Origin: Sugiyamaella lignohabitans | Lineage: Eukaryota > Ascomycota > Dipodascomycetes > Dipodascales > Trichomonascaceae | NCBI RefSeq assembly: GCF_001640025.1 | Contig: NC_031671.1 | Location: 62,001 to 126,000 of the forward strand | Direction of reading: 5' to 3' | DNA length: 64,000 bases | Shown: positions 21,696 to 31,698 of the stretch, piece after piece | Numbering within the stretch: the stretch's first letter is position 1 | How the letters are laid out: every line of letters begins with the position of its first letter | Notes under the pieces: generated by a model | What the model was told of the DNA's origin: nothing | What the model saw: only the letters and a program-made list of their open reading frames with translations | Database searches by the model: none | Program-made: the position numbers and the translations under genes

Positions 21696-22823
21696 ATGTT
21701 GGAGATGGAGCAGGAGCTGAGTGAGTGTAAGAGATTAGAGATGCCTGGAGCTGAGATTGTAGAGACGGCTGGACCGCAGTCGTTCGACATTAAGGAGACA
21801 TATCTCAAGTTTCTGCGAGATGACCCCGAAATGACCATGCCTGTGGCAGCAATTGAGTCACTGGTGACGCTGCTGAAGGTCACTCAACGTAAGTTTCTCC
21901 ATTGATTCGAGTTCTGATTTTCTTGGAAGTGACTCGATTTTTGTTTCGATTCTATGTCTGGAATGTGGATTGTAGTGTCGGACTTGTTGTGTAGATAAAG
22001 AGTCTAACAGAGAACAGCATCGACATCCTCAGAACTGATCCAGGTGCTGGAGAAAGCCACGAGCACCTTGAAACAGAGCGTCAAGAACTCGATCTCGCTG
22101 TCAGCAGGTTGTGATTTGTTTCTTCGGTTCGTGTTACGGAATATTCACAATGAATCGAGTCGAGACTGGGAAGCGTGTAAATCGCATTTGGTCGCCAATG
22201 GCCGGCTGTTCGCTGATAGAGCCAAGGCTGCCAGACAGAAGATTGCCGAGGTCGGTCTGCCGTTTATTCGAGACGACGATGTGATTTTGGTACATGGACG
22301 GTCTCGTGCTGTTTCTGGTTTATTATTACATGCTGCCTCACAATATATTCGGTTCCGTGTATACGTAACAGAAGCACGTATCTCGAACCAGGGAAATCAA
22401 ATGGCGCGGATCCTGCGAGAAAACGGGATCCCTGTCTGTCAAATCCCAGACTCTGCTGTTGGTTATGTTATTGATAAGGTCGACAAGATTTTTTTTGGTG
22501 CCGAAGGAGTCGCAGAATCTGGCGGAGTCATTAATCAAATGGGCAGTTACCAGATCGCGGTGCTCGCCAAAACCACCAACACACCAGTCTACGTTCTTGC
22601 CGAAAGCCACAAATTCGTCCGACTGTACCCCCTGTCACCGGACGACCTTCCTACCGAGTACCCACTCGAATTCACCACCAAAGTCGACGGCGAACGAGAC
22701 ATCTCCGAATCACCGCAAGTCGACTTCACGCCCCACCAGTACGTGACAGCCCTAATAACCGATCTCGGCACACTGACACCCAGCGGAGTCAGCGAGGAGC
22801 TCATCAAGATCTGGTTCGACTAA
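21696..22823 (+). CDS. GCN3: Translation initiation factor eIF2B subunit alpha, one intron
   Basis: The gene is join(21696..21888, 22018..22823), 332 aa. The 129-nt intron starts GTAAGT, has TCTAAC at 22003-22008 and ends ACAG at 22017. The joined frame restores the Gcn3 order: [81 protein letters not shown]. Gcn3 is the regulatory subunit of the eIF2B guanine exchange factor and senses phosphorylated eIF2 in general amino-acid control. Candidate starts are 21696 (MLEMEQEL), 21705 and 21741. I chose the first ATG. The frame upstream of 21696 uses only GTG and is not counted. The gene converges with RPC37 across a 207-bp gap filled by a repeat. Confidence 0.95.
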
Positions 22824-22850
22824 GTTATATATACACAGCATTCGGTCATG

Positions 22851-22988
22851 TGCCTCCGGCGGCTGGGGCTCCGCCCCAGACCCCGTGGCTCCTGCTTCGC
22901 AGGAGACTGCTGGGACCGTCGAAGCCCGACTCGAGCGAAGCGAGAGGAGCAGCCAAGGTCTGGGGCGGAGCCCCAGCCGCCGGAGGCA
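22851..22988. repeat. GC-rich inverted repeat between convergent GCN3 and RPC37
   Basis: The 138-bp element starts 27 bp after the GCN3 stop and ends 41 bp before the RPC37 stop. Here the CTCCTGC-TTC-GCAGGAG hairpin is in arm A and the CTCGAGCG form in arm B, the reverse of the copy at 3451. Confidence 0.9.
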
Positions 22989-23029
22989 CACACCCCCTGC
23001 AAAGGAGGAAGAAAATAAATATATTTACA

Positions 23030-23836
23030 TTACTGCAGTTTGTCGGTGTAGTCTTTGAGGGTGGTGGACGAGTCGAGGATCCGTTTGTTGGTGGTCACGA
23101 ACTTGTCGGCCATGTCCCAGGACTCATTGCTGTCTCTGTCGAACCACTGGATATCGACGAACGACTCTTCGTCGGCGATTTTCCGCGCTCCTAGTGCTCC
23201 AGAGTATTTGGGTGCAAAGTCGCCAGATGATTTGGCCGACATTTGGATCGTACGGGCTTCTCGTGGTTTCGTAGGATCGGTTCGGATCATGCGATTGGCT
23301 TCTTTTTCGCTGTTGACGTGCTTGTCAAAATACTTGAACTGTGGTCGTAGTTGAGCTACACTCTCAATAGACGATACATGGAGTTCACCATCTCGGAAAA
23401 CTCCCGCCATATATCGACCCTGGCCCTTTTTCAGCACTCCAGAAAACGTCTGGCGGTCTACTTTATTCCAACGATCGCCTTTTTCGGCGTCGTAGAACTT
23501 GGATGTGTCAATGGGAATGTCCACTTCTATGATCCCTGACTTGGGTTTCAGCCGCGAGTTGATGATTCCTGTTCCTTGAGCTGCTACCAGGGGTCGTAGA
23601 GCCGACCGTGTGGGGTACTGTAGAATGTGTAATTTCTTTCCTAGAACCTGTGACGAGTAAACTGGAAACTCTCTGACCACAGGGTCATCTTCGTCGTCCA
23701 ACCCTGCGTCCTGTTTAGCCTCTGACACCGGATCCTCCTCATCTTTCATGTCCACATCGCTCTCCGCAACAGCAGCCATGTCGTCGCTTTCATTATCGTC
23801 CATAAACAGCCCGGTTTCCTCGTCCTCGGCCGCCAT
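23030..23836 (-). CDS. RPC37: RNA polymerase III subunit C37 (RPC5-type)
   Basis: The 268-aa protein has an acidic N-terminal tail (~50 residues of D/E) followed by the Sin/RPC5 core. The core begins VVREFPVYSSQVLGKKLHIL and includes a YPTRSALRP segment, then PKSGIIEVDIPIDTSKFYD, the KVDRQTFSGVLKKGQGRYM region, and LHVSSIESVAQLRPQFKYFD. C37 dimerises with C53 on Pol III and is needed for termination and reinitiation at tRNA and 5S genes. Length matches the yeast subunit (~280 aa). The ATG at 23836 is clear. It is divergent from DBP7, with 742 bp between the start codons. Confidence 0.9.
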   Translation of the reverse strand: MAAEDEETGLFMDDNESDDMAAVAESDVDMKDEEDPVSEAKQDAGLDDEDDPVVREFPVYSSQVLGKKLHILQYPTRSALRPLVAAQGTGIINSRLKPKSGIIEVDIPIDTSKFYDAEKGDRWNKVDRQTFSGVLKKGQGRYMAGVFRDGELHVSSIESVAQLRPQFKYFDKHVNSEKEANRMIRTDPTKPREARTIQMSAKSSGDFAPKYSGALGARKIADEESFVDIQWFDRDSNESWDMADKFVTTNKRILDSSTTLKDYTDKLQ

Positions 23837-23960
23837 TCTCGCTTCCTCTCTATCCTCTCTCTCTGGTACAGTCGCAAATCTTTTCGCCGATCACCAAAAT
23901 AAATTGTTCGCGAGGCTAAACGCACGAACCTGCAGGTCGGGACCCTGCTTCCTGGAGACC

Positions 23961-24096
23961 TGCCTCCGGCGGCTGGGGCTCCGCCCCAGACCCGGGTTGC
24001 TCCTCTCGCTGCGCTCGAGTCGGGCGTGGGGGTCCGGGTCTCTCCTGCGAAGCAGGAGCTACGGGGTCTGGGGCGGAGCCCCAGCCGCCGGAGGCA
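23961..24096. repeat. GC-rich inverted repeat in the RPC37/DBP7 promoter
   Basis: A 136-bp full copy with arm A from 23961 and arm B ending at 24096. It carries a CTGCGCTCGAG variant in arm A. Confidence 0.9.
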
Positions 24097-24578
24097 CGGC
24101 CGGCACCTGCCGTTCCAGCGTCTTCTGCTCGGTCGGATCTCGTGAATTTAGTAATAACGGACTTAGATCAATTGCCAGTAACGTTTGTAGCCTCTTCTGA
24201 GAAAAAAAGGTTTTGAGAAGTGAAAAATGGTATATGAGTGTAACTTTCTTGGTGCATGCTGATGATACTGGGGACTTGTTTGTCTTTTGCGTTTTTTGTC
24301 GTTTGAAGGGAGAGTTGTGCTGGGAAAGCGGTACAGCAGTGGTTTTCGGTTGTAGATCTGGGGTTAGAATTCAGGGTTCGAGATTTGGGACCCTGAACGC
24401 ATGATCTGTCGGTGCAGATGGACCCTGGCAGCGGCCGTGCATACGAAAAAGAAAATAAAAATAAATTTATATTTCGGCACGGCTGGTGGTTTGGCAGGAA
24501 AAATATTCCCTGATCCACTTTCAGACCCAGTTGGATTTTACACCACGGCCGGTTGATATCAGAATTTCTAGAGTCAAA

Positions 24579-26897
24579 ATGTCCGACGATGGAATGCTGC
24601 TGAATTTCAGCACTGAGCCGTCCACCAGCGCTGTTCGCAAACCGGTGGGTTCAAAGGTTCAAGGCGGCAGATGGAAAGACAGGTTAAATGCCAAGAGAGC
24701 CCAGGTCAAGCAGTATGAGAAGGAGAATCCCGAGGTTCGTGTCGCTCGTGTTGCTAAAGAAAGAGCTATCAAGGAAAAGGCCGAGATTGTTCGCCAGAAA
24801 CGAACCGCTGGTAGAAATGGCGGAAAGAAACCACCTGGAACTGGTACTTCTGAAGCTAGTGGCTCTGGAGCTGGAGCTGGAGCTGGTTCAGGTTCTGGTA
24901 GTAATGGCTCGTCGAGAGCTAGAATGACAAATTTTAAAAAACCAACTGCAGCCCAACAGAAACAACATCCGGGTGTGAATCTCAATCCTGAAGACAAGAA
25001 TACTTTTGTGTCTTCTCTTTTCTCATCCAACCCTTCTTTGGCAGAAAACGATGCAGAAGACAAACCTGTAGAATCCCATGAAGCGTCTAATGCTCCTTTA
25101 AAAGATGATACGACCTTCGAAGGATTGGGTGTCAATTCAGCATTAACTTTACAATTAAGCACGAAAATGAAAATCCCTACACCGACTCGGATCCAACGAG
25201 CTGCATTACCGCCATTAATTTCGTCTAATCGAGATCTATTTATTCAGGCTCAGACTGGTTCGGGAAAAACGTTGGCTTATGCTCTTCCTATTATACATAG
25301 ACTGATGTCGACTCCAGATTTGACGAGAGAATCGGGTTTATTTGCATTGATTTTGACCCCGACTCGTGAACTGTCAACCCAGATCTATTCAGTACTGGAG
25401 AAGCTGGTTGGTGCATGCCACTGGCTGGTACCAGGTATTGTCATTGGTGGAGAGAAGAAAAAGTCCGAGAAAGCAAGAATCAGAAAAGGAATTAATATTT
25501 TAGTAGCTACTCCAGGAAGACTGTGTGATCATTTTGATAACACAGAATCTCTGGATCTGTCACAAATCCGTTGGGTCGTTCTTGACGAAGGTGATCGACT
25601 CATGGAACTTGGGTTTGAAGAAGCTATTACCAAGATTCTCACTAAAATTGGCAAGACTTCGATGATTCACGATACTGCTAAACGTTGGCCTCAGCTACCG
25701 AACAAGAGAGTCAACATTCTCTGTTCTGCTACTATGAGAGACGATGTCAAGAGATTAGGAGAGTTGTCATTGTCTCATGCTGAATGGGTCACTCCAGATT
25801 CAGTTGGTGAAGATTCCAAGAAACATCTTCGATCTGATGCTAATGATAACCACGAACATATAGCACCAGCACAGCTTATTCAGCAGTCTGCAATTGTTCC
25901 AGCCAAATTACGACTTGTTACACTTGCTGGTCTGTTGAAAGCTATTACCAGTGCCGAGAAAGGATCCCGAACAATCGTATTTTTCTCCTGTTCAGATTCG
26001 GTGGATTTCCACTTTAAAGCATTTACAAAGGGAGGTACAAATAGACTCAAGCAAAGAACTAGTAATAATCATGACAGTGACGACGAAGACGATACATCGT
26101 CAGCCACTCAACCTACTGTGATGACCTCAGTTGATCTCGATAACACTGTAATTCACAAACTACACGGATCCTTGAACCAGCAATTAAGAACGTCTACCTT
26201 GTCGTCATTCAGTGCTAAAGACGGTGCTGCCAACGGTGAATCTTATATTCTTTTCTGTACAGATGTGGCTTCGCGTGGTCTTGATCTTCCTCACATCACA
26301 CAAGTCATTGAATATGACCCTCCATTTGGAATGGACGACCATCTTCACAGAGTCGGTAGAACTGCCAGAGCCGGTAAAGAAGGTACCTCGATCCTGTTCC
26401 TGCTTCCTGGAGCAGAAGAAAAGTACCTCGATGTGATCAAACCCAACCATCCCAACGGCATCCATCCTCGATCCTACGAAGACATTCTGAAAAAGGGTTT
26501 CGGAAGCAAGTGGGACGTCGATGCCACCACTTGGCACCTGAACATTGAACGATGGCTGCTGGAAGACGCGAGTGCCCTACAACTGGCCAAACGAGGATAT
26601 ACCAGTCACATCAGAGCATACACCACACATTTATCAAGTGAACGAGAGATCTTCAACCTCCGGGCCCTTCATTTAGGACACTTGGCCAAGAGTTTTGCGC
26701 TCCGTGAAACCCCCGGCAAAATGAGCAAACAACCCTCTTCTAAAACCGACAAAACCAAACCATCCTCCAAAAAAACCAAGTCGTCCAGCGGCGTCGCCAA
26801 ACCTCAACCACGAGGCGACGCCGACGGCAACCGCCGCAGAATGCTCGCCGTCGCCAAGTCTCACGCCGGCATGAGCGAGTTCAACATCGGCTACTAA
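24579..26897 (+). CDS. DBP7: DEAD-box ATP-dependent RNA helicase Dbp7
   Basis: The 772-aa protein is a nucleolar helicase for 60S ribosomal subunit assembly. The start at 24579 gives MSDDGMLLNFSTEPS followed by VQGGRWKDRLNAKRAQ, which matches the yeast Dbp7 N-terminus. The longer frame from 24486 is therefore not used. Motifs in order: Q-motif region MKIPTPTRIQRAALP, Walker A AQTGSGKT, PTRELSTQIY, VATPGRLCDH, DEGD in place of DEAD (as in Dbp7), SAT, VFFSCSDSVDFHF, TDVASRGLDLP, and HRVGRTARAG. The family-specific C-terminal region (ATTWHLNIERWLLED, LGHLAKSFALRE) is present. The final ~70 residues are K/S-rich. Half of a repeat lies 48 bp past the stop. Confidence 0.97.
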   Translation: MSDDGMLLNFSTEPSTSAVRKPVGSKVQGGRWKDRLNAKRAQVKQYEKENPEVRVARVAKERAIKEKAEIVRQKRTAGRNGGKKPPGTGTSEASGSGAGAGAGSGSGSNGSSRARMTNFKKPTAAQQKQHPGVNLNPEDKNTFVSSLFSSNPSLAENDAEDKPVESHEASNAPLKDDTTFEGLGVNSALTLQLSTKMKIPTPTRIQRAALPPLISSNRDLFIQAQTGSGKTLAYALPIIHRLMSTPDLTRESGLFALILTPTRELSTQIYSVLEKLVGACHWLVPGIVIGGEKKKSEKARIRKGINILVATPGRLCDHFDNTESLDLSQIRWVVLDEGDRLMELGFEEAITKILTKIGKTSMIHDTAKRWPQLPNKRVNILCSATMRDDVKRLGELSLSHAEWVTPDSVGEDSKKHLRSDANDNHEHIAPAQLIQQSAIVPAKLRLVTLAGLLKAITSAEKGSRTIVFFSCSDSVDFHFKAFTKGGTNRLKQRTSNNHDSDDEDDTSSATQPTVMTSVDLDNTVIHKLHGSLNQQLRTSTLSSFSAKDGAANGESYILFCTDVASRGLDLPHITQVIEYDPPFGMDDHLHRVGRTARAGKEGTSILFLLPGAEEKYLDVIKPNHPNGIHPRSYEDILKKGFGSKWDVDATTWHLNIERWLLEDASALQLAKRGYTSHIRAYTTHLSSEREIFNLRALHLGHLAKSFALRETPGKMSKQPSSKTDKTKPSSKKTKSSSGVAKPQPRGDADGNRRRMLAVAKSHAGMSEFNIGY

Positions 26898-26945
26898 CGA
26901 ATATATTTATTTATTTAATGTATCGATACTCTACCAGCAACCGAC

Positions 26946-27003
26946 TGCCTCCGGCGGCCGGGCTCCGCCCGGACCCGTGGCTCCTCTCGCTTCGCTCGAG
27001 TCG
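26946..27003 (+). repeat. Solo arm A, CCGGGC subtype
   Basis: A 58-bp arm with the stem GGCCGGGCTCCGCCCGG. No inverted partner lies nearby on its right. The next copies (27536, 27646) are the same subtype in arm B orientation. Confidence 0.85.
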
Positions 27004-27535
27004 GGCGTGGGGGTGTCACCGCTATGAGGGAGTCCAGCAAATGATGTCTTAAAGGGTGAAAGATTGGAGGCTCGTGAACCTCCTAGTTCCTCAGGATTCG
27101 TGGTATATCTGGTCTCGACTCAGCTAATAAATTACTAATATAACTGCACAGCGTAGAAACTCAAAACAACATTTAAGTCGTTATGATCGTTATATAATGG
27201 TAAGGCTCAGTAATTATTCTTTTAATCTGCTCAAATTCAAGTGAAAATTGTAGGTTTTGTACCCGTGTTCTCCAAATTCCTCCCCACTGTTATTTATCGA
27301 TTTCTTTAGAAATCTGAAAAAAAATTAACCTTTCAATATTTAACAAAATAAATGCTTGTGAAGCCCATTTAGAAACTACAACTAAAACATTTAGGAATCC
27401 AGAGAAGCCCTGACAGTTGGTACCGTCTCTTAGCAGAACAGGAGTAATTTTTACAAAATATTTCACTATTATTTTATGAATCAATAATATGAGAAGCTCC
27501 TATGGACACTCAACATTACCGGTACCCCCGGATCC

Positions 27536-27593
27536 CGACTCGAGCGAAGCGAGAGGAGCAACGGGTCCGGGCAGAGCCCGGCCGCCGGAGGCA
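27536..27593 (-). repeat. Solo arm B, CCGGGC subtype (tandem copy 1)
   Basis: The arm reads GGGTCCGGGCAGAGCCCGG in its hairpin. It is followed by a second arm in the same orientation 110 bp further on. Confidence 0.85.
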
Positions 27594-27645
27594 TGCCCAC
27601 CCGCCGAAAGAGGATGAGTCCCAGTTCTGCTGACACCCCGAGTCT

Positions 27646-27703
27646 CGACTCGAGCGAAGCGAGAGGAGCAACGGGTCCGGGCAGGGCCCGGCCGCCGGAG
27701 GCA
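27646..27703 (-). repeat. Solo arm B, CCGGGC subtype (tandem copy 2)
   Basis: Nearly identical to 27536-27593 (GCAGGGCCCGG instead of GCAGAGCCCGG). This direct tandem suggests local duplication rather than an inverted pair. Confidence 0.85.
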
Positions 27704-28881
27704 TCACCACCCGTAGAAGAACTACGGACCCCGAAATGTACCCCAGAGTGACCAGACAGGTTGGCGACGTGGGAGACCCGATTTGCTCTGCTTGCACATA
27801 ATCCAGTCGCGTTTCGGTTTTTAAGTTTGGCGTTGTATGCGGGGCGGGCCTGTTACTGTTTGACTGTTGTCAGGCATCGGTGAGCAACTGAGATGAAGAT
27901 TGAGCAGTGAGCTCAAATGGGTTGGGTTGGCACACAGAGGGTATAATGGTTATAATGTGTGTTTAAATAATGATAGTGAAAAATAATCTGTATAAGATCT
28001 TTTTGGAGCCAGTACAGGAGCTAGTGCAGGAGACAGAGCAAGTTAAGAGCAGGTGAGACAGCAGAGAGAGACACAGAAGGAGCTCCTCTGAATTGAGTAG
28101 CTCGCTATTTTTGGCTATTGAACAGAGTTGACAGTTTAGAGTCAAAGGGAATGTACGAAGATGCGGGGCACAGGCGGGGGGCATCTGGGGTGCAAGCATG
28201 CATTAGCGTGTGCAGGAGGGTCGGAAAGGGAAAAAATGTTTCTACTTTACAAGAGAGGGACGAGGATTAGGTTTGGTGGGGTGCGCCACGCCATGTAAAG
28301 AACCGATCGAAGACGGGTACCGCTATGGAGAAATCCGGAGACTCAGTTCTAGGTTTGACTAGGGTCGTGAGGGTTAGTTCACGACCGAAACAACATCAAA
28401 TAACAAAACAAGCAATAGAGAGAGAGCAAGTGTCCATTTCCAACCGTCGACTGCTGACACTGAAATTACACCAAAAACGTGGACAAGCAAACTCTCCGAA
28501 CAAGCCCAGTACCCCTGGCGGTCGGCGGCAGAGAGCATTCTACCCCCATATTTTTACCCCCAAGGCAAGGCAGTGTAACGGTGCAGTGGACGCGAACCGG
28601 GGCGGATATCTGTCCGAGGCTGCATCAGGAAATGCACCCCGCACTTTTGTTTTTCTGTGGGGAAGACAGTCCAATGAAAAAGCACTAGTTGTTCCTGATA
28701 TGCGAGATAGAACGTTCAAAACTGTCCCACCAAGTCGATTGTTCGTCCAATCTGGCAATACAATTGAGTTTTTGACGATTAGTCTTGCGTCTGGAGGGGC
28801 ACACACTAACTCGAACAAGCAGCACGATAATTGATACCCTCCGGTCGCCGGTTACGGAGCCTGAAGGGGGGTGTGCCTGGC

Positions 28882-29049
28882 TGCCTCCGGCGGCTGGGGC
28901 TCCGCCCCAGACCCTGGTTGCTCCTGCTTCGCAGGAGTTTCCCGCTTGTTCGGTCGAGTCGTTGCGTCGGGGGTCCCCCACGGTCCCAGCAAACTCCTGC
29001 GAAGCAGGAGCAACCAGGGTCTGGGGCGGAGCCCCAGCCGCCGGAGGCA
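28882..29049. repeat. GC-rich inverted repeat, full copy (168 bp)
   Basis: Both arms carry the perfect CTCCTGC-TTC/GAA-GCAGGAG hairpin, so the arms match each other more fully than in mixed copies. It sits far from any gene. Confidence 0.9.
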
Positions 29050-30532
29050 AACCTCCCGTCCCGGACTAGGCCTGATTTGACTCTGTCAGTTATCGTGGTT
29101 TGACCCCCCCAAATGTAGTTCTTATGCAGAGAATCGGTCCAGGAGGTTAGGAATAGTAGAAGCACGAACTGTGCTAGTTGGAGAAGTGGGATGGGAGAGT
29201 GGGAGGTGGAACTAGTGATCGGGCTCGGACACGGATCCCGGTGACCGGACATCGGCCCTGCCAATCAATAATAGTTTAGTAAAAAGCCCGCACCGATTAG
29301 CCAAGTTTGCCTCTCACGTATGGTGGGGTGGTAGCCATTATTTTTAGATACGTGGCGGGGGATCTTCGTCTAACGGTGAGCTGACATTGACACAAGTGAG
29401 GGAGACGAGGGGGCCACTAGCTCCACTAGGACTACTCCGATTGAGATGGAGATCGGGCTTGAATTTCGCTTCCGGCTCGGCTTTCACAAGCTGTTATTAC
29501 CGAAGTTATTTTGCTGGTTATGGTTATGTTTTGGCGTTGTTCGAGTGGGACTGAGGCAGACTTGAATTCCAGTGTCAATTTTAATTCCCCCGGATGCAAT
29601 GGACACACAAAACCAGTTGTACCTTGAGCAGGGGCGGAAAATAAATCGCCGATGATGGGATTCTAACAGCCGTGAGTGATGGGACTGACTGAGCTTGGCT
29701 CTGCACGAACACATGGTTTTCACATGGCCTGGACCAGGAATTGGGCCTGTTGATAGTTTATCATCGTGCATTGAAGTGTAAGCACGATTGACAGATCACG
29801 GTTGGTTGGTAGGTTTGATTTTCCGTCCCGAGTAAGCTCAATGAGGGACATGACCGCTGGTCAGTAGTAGGTCGGTCCCTGGTCCATCCGTCCCGCTCTA
29901 ACCGAACCGGTAGCGTCAGCATCACCATCGCATTAGAATACCAGGAGGGGGAGCAGCAGCAGCATCAGCAGCAACAGCAGCGGTCGGTGAAAAGCAATAA
30001 TCAGCAGGAACGGTCGTAGCGGCTGCTGTAGGGAAGCTCGCTAGCCATGTAACAATTGTAGGGGGGTCGAGGGGTACAGCAGCGGGGCAGATGGTATTGG
30101 AGCTGGAGGGGCACAGGAGGAGGGGGTGGTGGGGCACCAGCGTCAACGGCGGCGGCAGGAGAATCTATCCACAGCCACAGGCAGAAGAGCCTGACCAAGC
30201 AGGCCAGGCCAGGGGAACCAACGGCCCCCATAGGAGCCAGCAGCAGCGACGGCAGGCCTGCCCGAACGGGCCAAACGATCTGGTCTTGTGAGGAACGCGG
30301 GCCTGAACATGGAACGGGAATTAAGATTTCAGCCACTGGCTTAAGCCAGAACCTTAAAAAACGCAGCCCCAGAAACAAACCCCGGCCACACCTGCAAACA
30401 AAACAAACGGGAAATTACCCCAACTTCCCACACACCAACGGCCACATTTGACAAATCACAGATGACCGGTCAGGGGATACGGCCATGGGACCCTGCAATC
30501 GGGCCCCCGACATGTCCGCATGGGGACCTGTC

Positions 30533-30670
30533 TGCCTCCGGCGGCTGGGGCTCCGCCCCAGACCCCGCTGCTCCTCTCGCTACGCTCGAGTCGTTCTGCC
30601 GGCGGTCCCAGCAAACTCCTGCGAAGCAGGAGCCACGGGGTCTGGGGCAGAGCCCCAGCCGCCGGAGGCA
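30533..30670. repeat. GC-rich inverted repeat, full copy (138 bp)
   Basis: Arm A carries a CTCGCTACGCTCGAG variant and arm B the GCAGGAG form. The flanks extend the pairing (GGGGACCTGTC on the left, CACCACCCCCC on the right). Confidence 0.9.
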
Positions 30671-31698
30671 AACACCACCCCCCTCCAGGCCTGCCGCCAG
30701 GCGAGAAGTGTAACGACGTACCCCGCGACGGCCCACTTAATCCGGGCGTTTGGGCCGAAAAGGAAATGAACCCCTGTTGTACATGACCAGGAAAAAGCAA
30801 GTGCGTGCATGCTATGTCATGGCTGCACCTGGATGCAGTTGCTGGAGGGGTAGCAGGTGCAGGACTGCAATTTTACCATTTGTTTTTGTCGCCGAGTTGG
30901 CCATTTTCTTATTAAAGAAAAGGGTTTTCCCCAGGTCTGAGTGTTTTATTGGTATGTGGGAAAGATTTTGTTTTCTTCTGCTTGACTTTTGATTTTTTTT
31001 TATTTGATACGGATATTGCGGAAATTCATCTGATATCACCGTCTTTGGAGCTATTTGCTAACTGAATTTTGCTAATAAGAGCTCGTTGATTTGTTTGTCA
31101 GTTGTGCTCCCAGTCCACAGAGAGAGCGAGAGATAATACAAGATTACATCTGTAGCGCGCATTGTCCACCCGATATCTTCCTAAGTTGCAACCGAGATTG
31201 TTTGACGCTAGTACTAGGTTGGTGAACTTTGTTGAGAAGCTATAGATAAGCAACGCTGTTCACAGAACTGTATAACAACGATTGAATTTAGAATCTGTTG
31301 GGTTATTCCGAAATCTAGGTAGTTTTCCAAATAATCCCGGTAAACCCAGTAATTCCAGGAAGATCTTAGTGGAGTCTATTGGAGACGCCATTGAACTGAG
31401 CGGAAGTAAAAGAGTTGATAAAACAAGATCTTGTGATCTGTGAAGTTTGAAAGCTGTAAATTTCGACTTGATAGCTCTTCTGTACATTAAAACTGTTTCA
31501 TCAGTGGAGATTACACGCTACGTGGCTATACCCTCACTCGCTTTTAATTGGCTATTGACTCGTTGCTGACTGTATTTTACTGCTTGAAACTAAGATAGAG
31601 TGAAATATTAGTGAAGCTAGACTTCCCACCAACACGAAATCACAATCAAGAAACACATAACGAAAGAGAGATCCTGATACGGACAGCATAGATACAAA

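Larger units (their letters stand above)
27004..31698. other. 4.7 kb gene-poor interval
   Basis: No protein gene can be supported. The longest frames (28325-28834 plus, 30001-30378 minus) have no recognisable motifs or family resemblance. The interval holds four repeat loci (27536, 27646, 28882, 30533), a CAG/CAR-rich run at about 29950-29985, and the leader of the gene at 31699. A large part may be promoter of that regulator-like gene or an unannotated non-coding transcript. Confidence 0.5.

Noticed and set aside
24486..24578. Upstream start for DBP7
   Set aside because: The family-conserved N-terminus (MSDDGMLLNF) begins at 24579.
28325..28834. 169-aa ORF
   Set aside because: No recognisable domain, composition unlike neighbouring genes, and it lies in a gene-poor stretch.
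30001..30378. 125-aa minus-strand ORF
   Set aside because: Low-complexity CAG/CCG-rich DNA with no supporting features.
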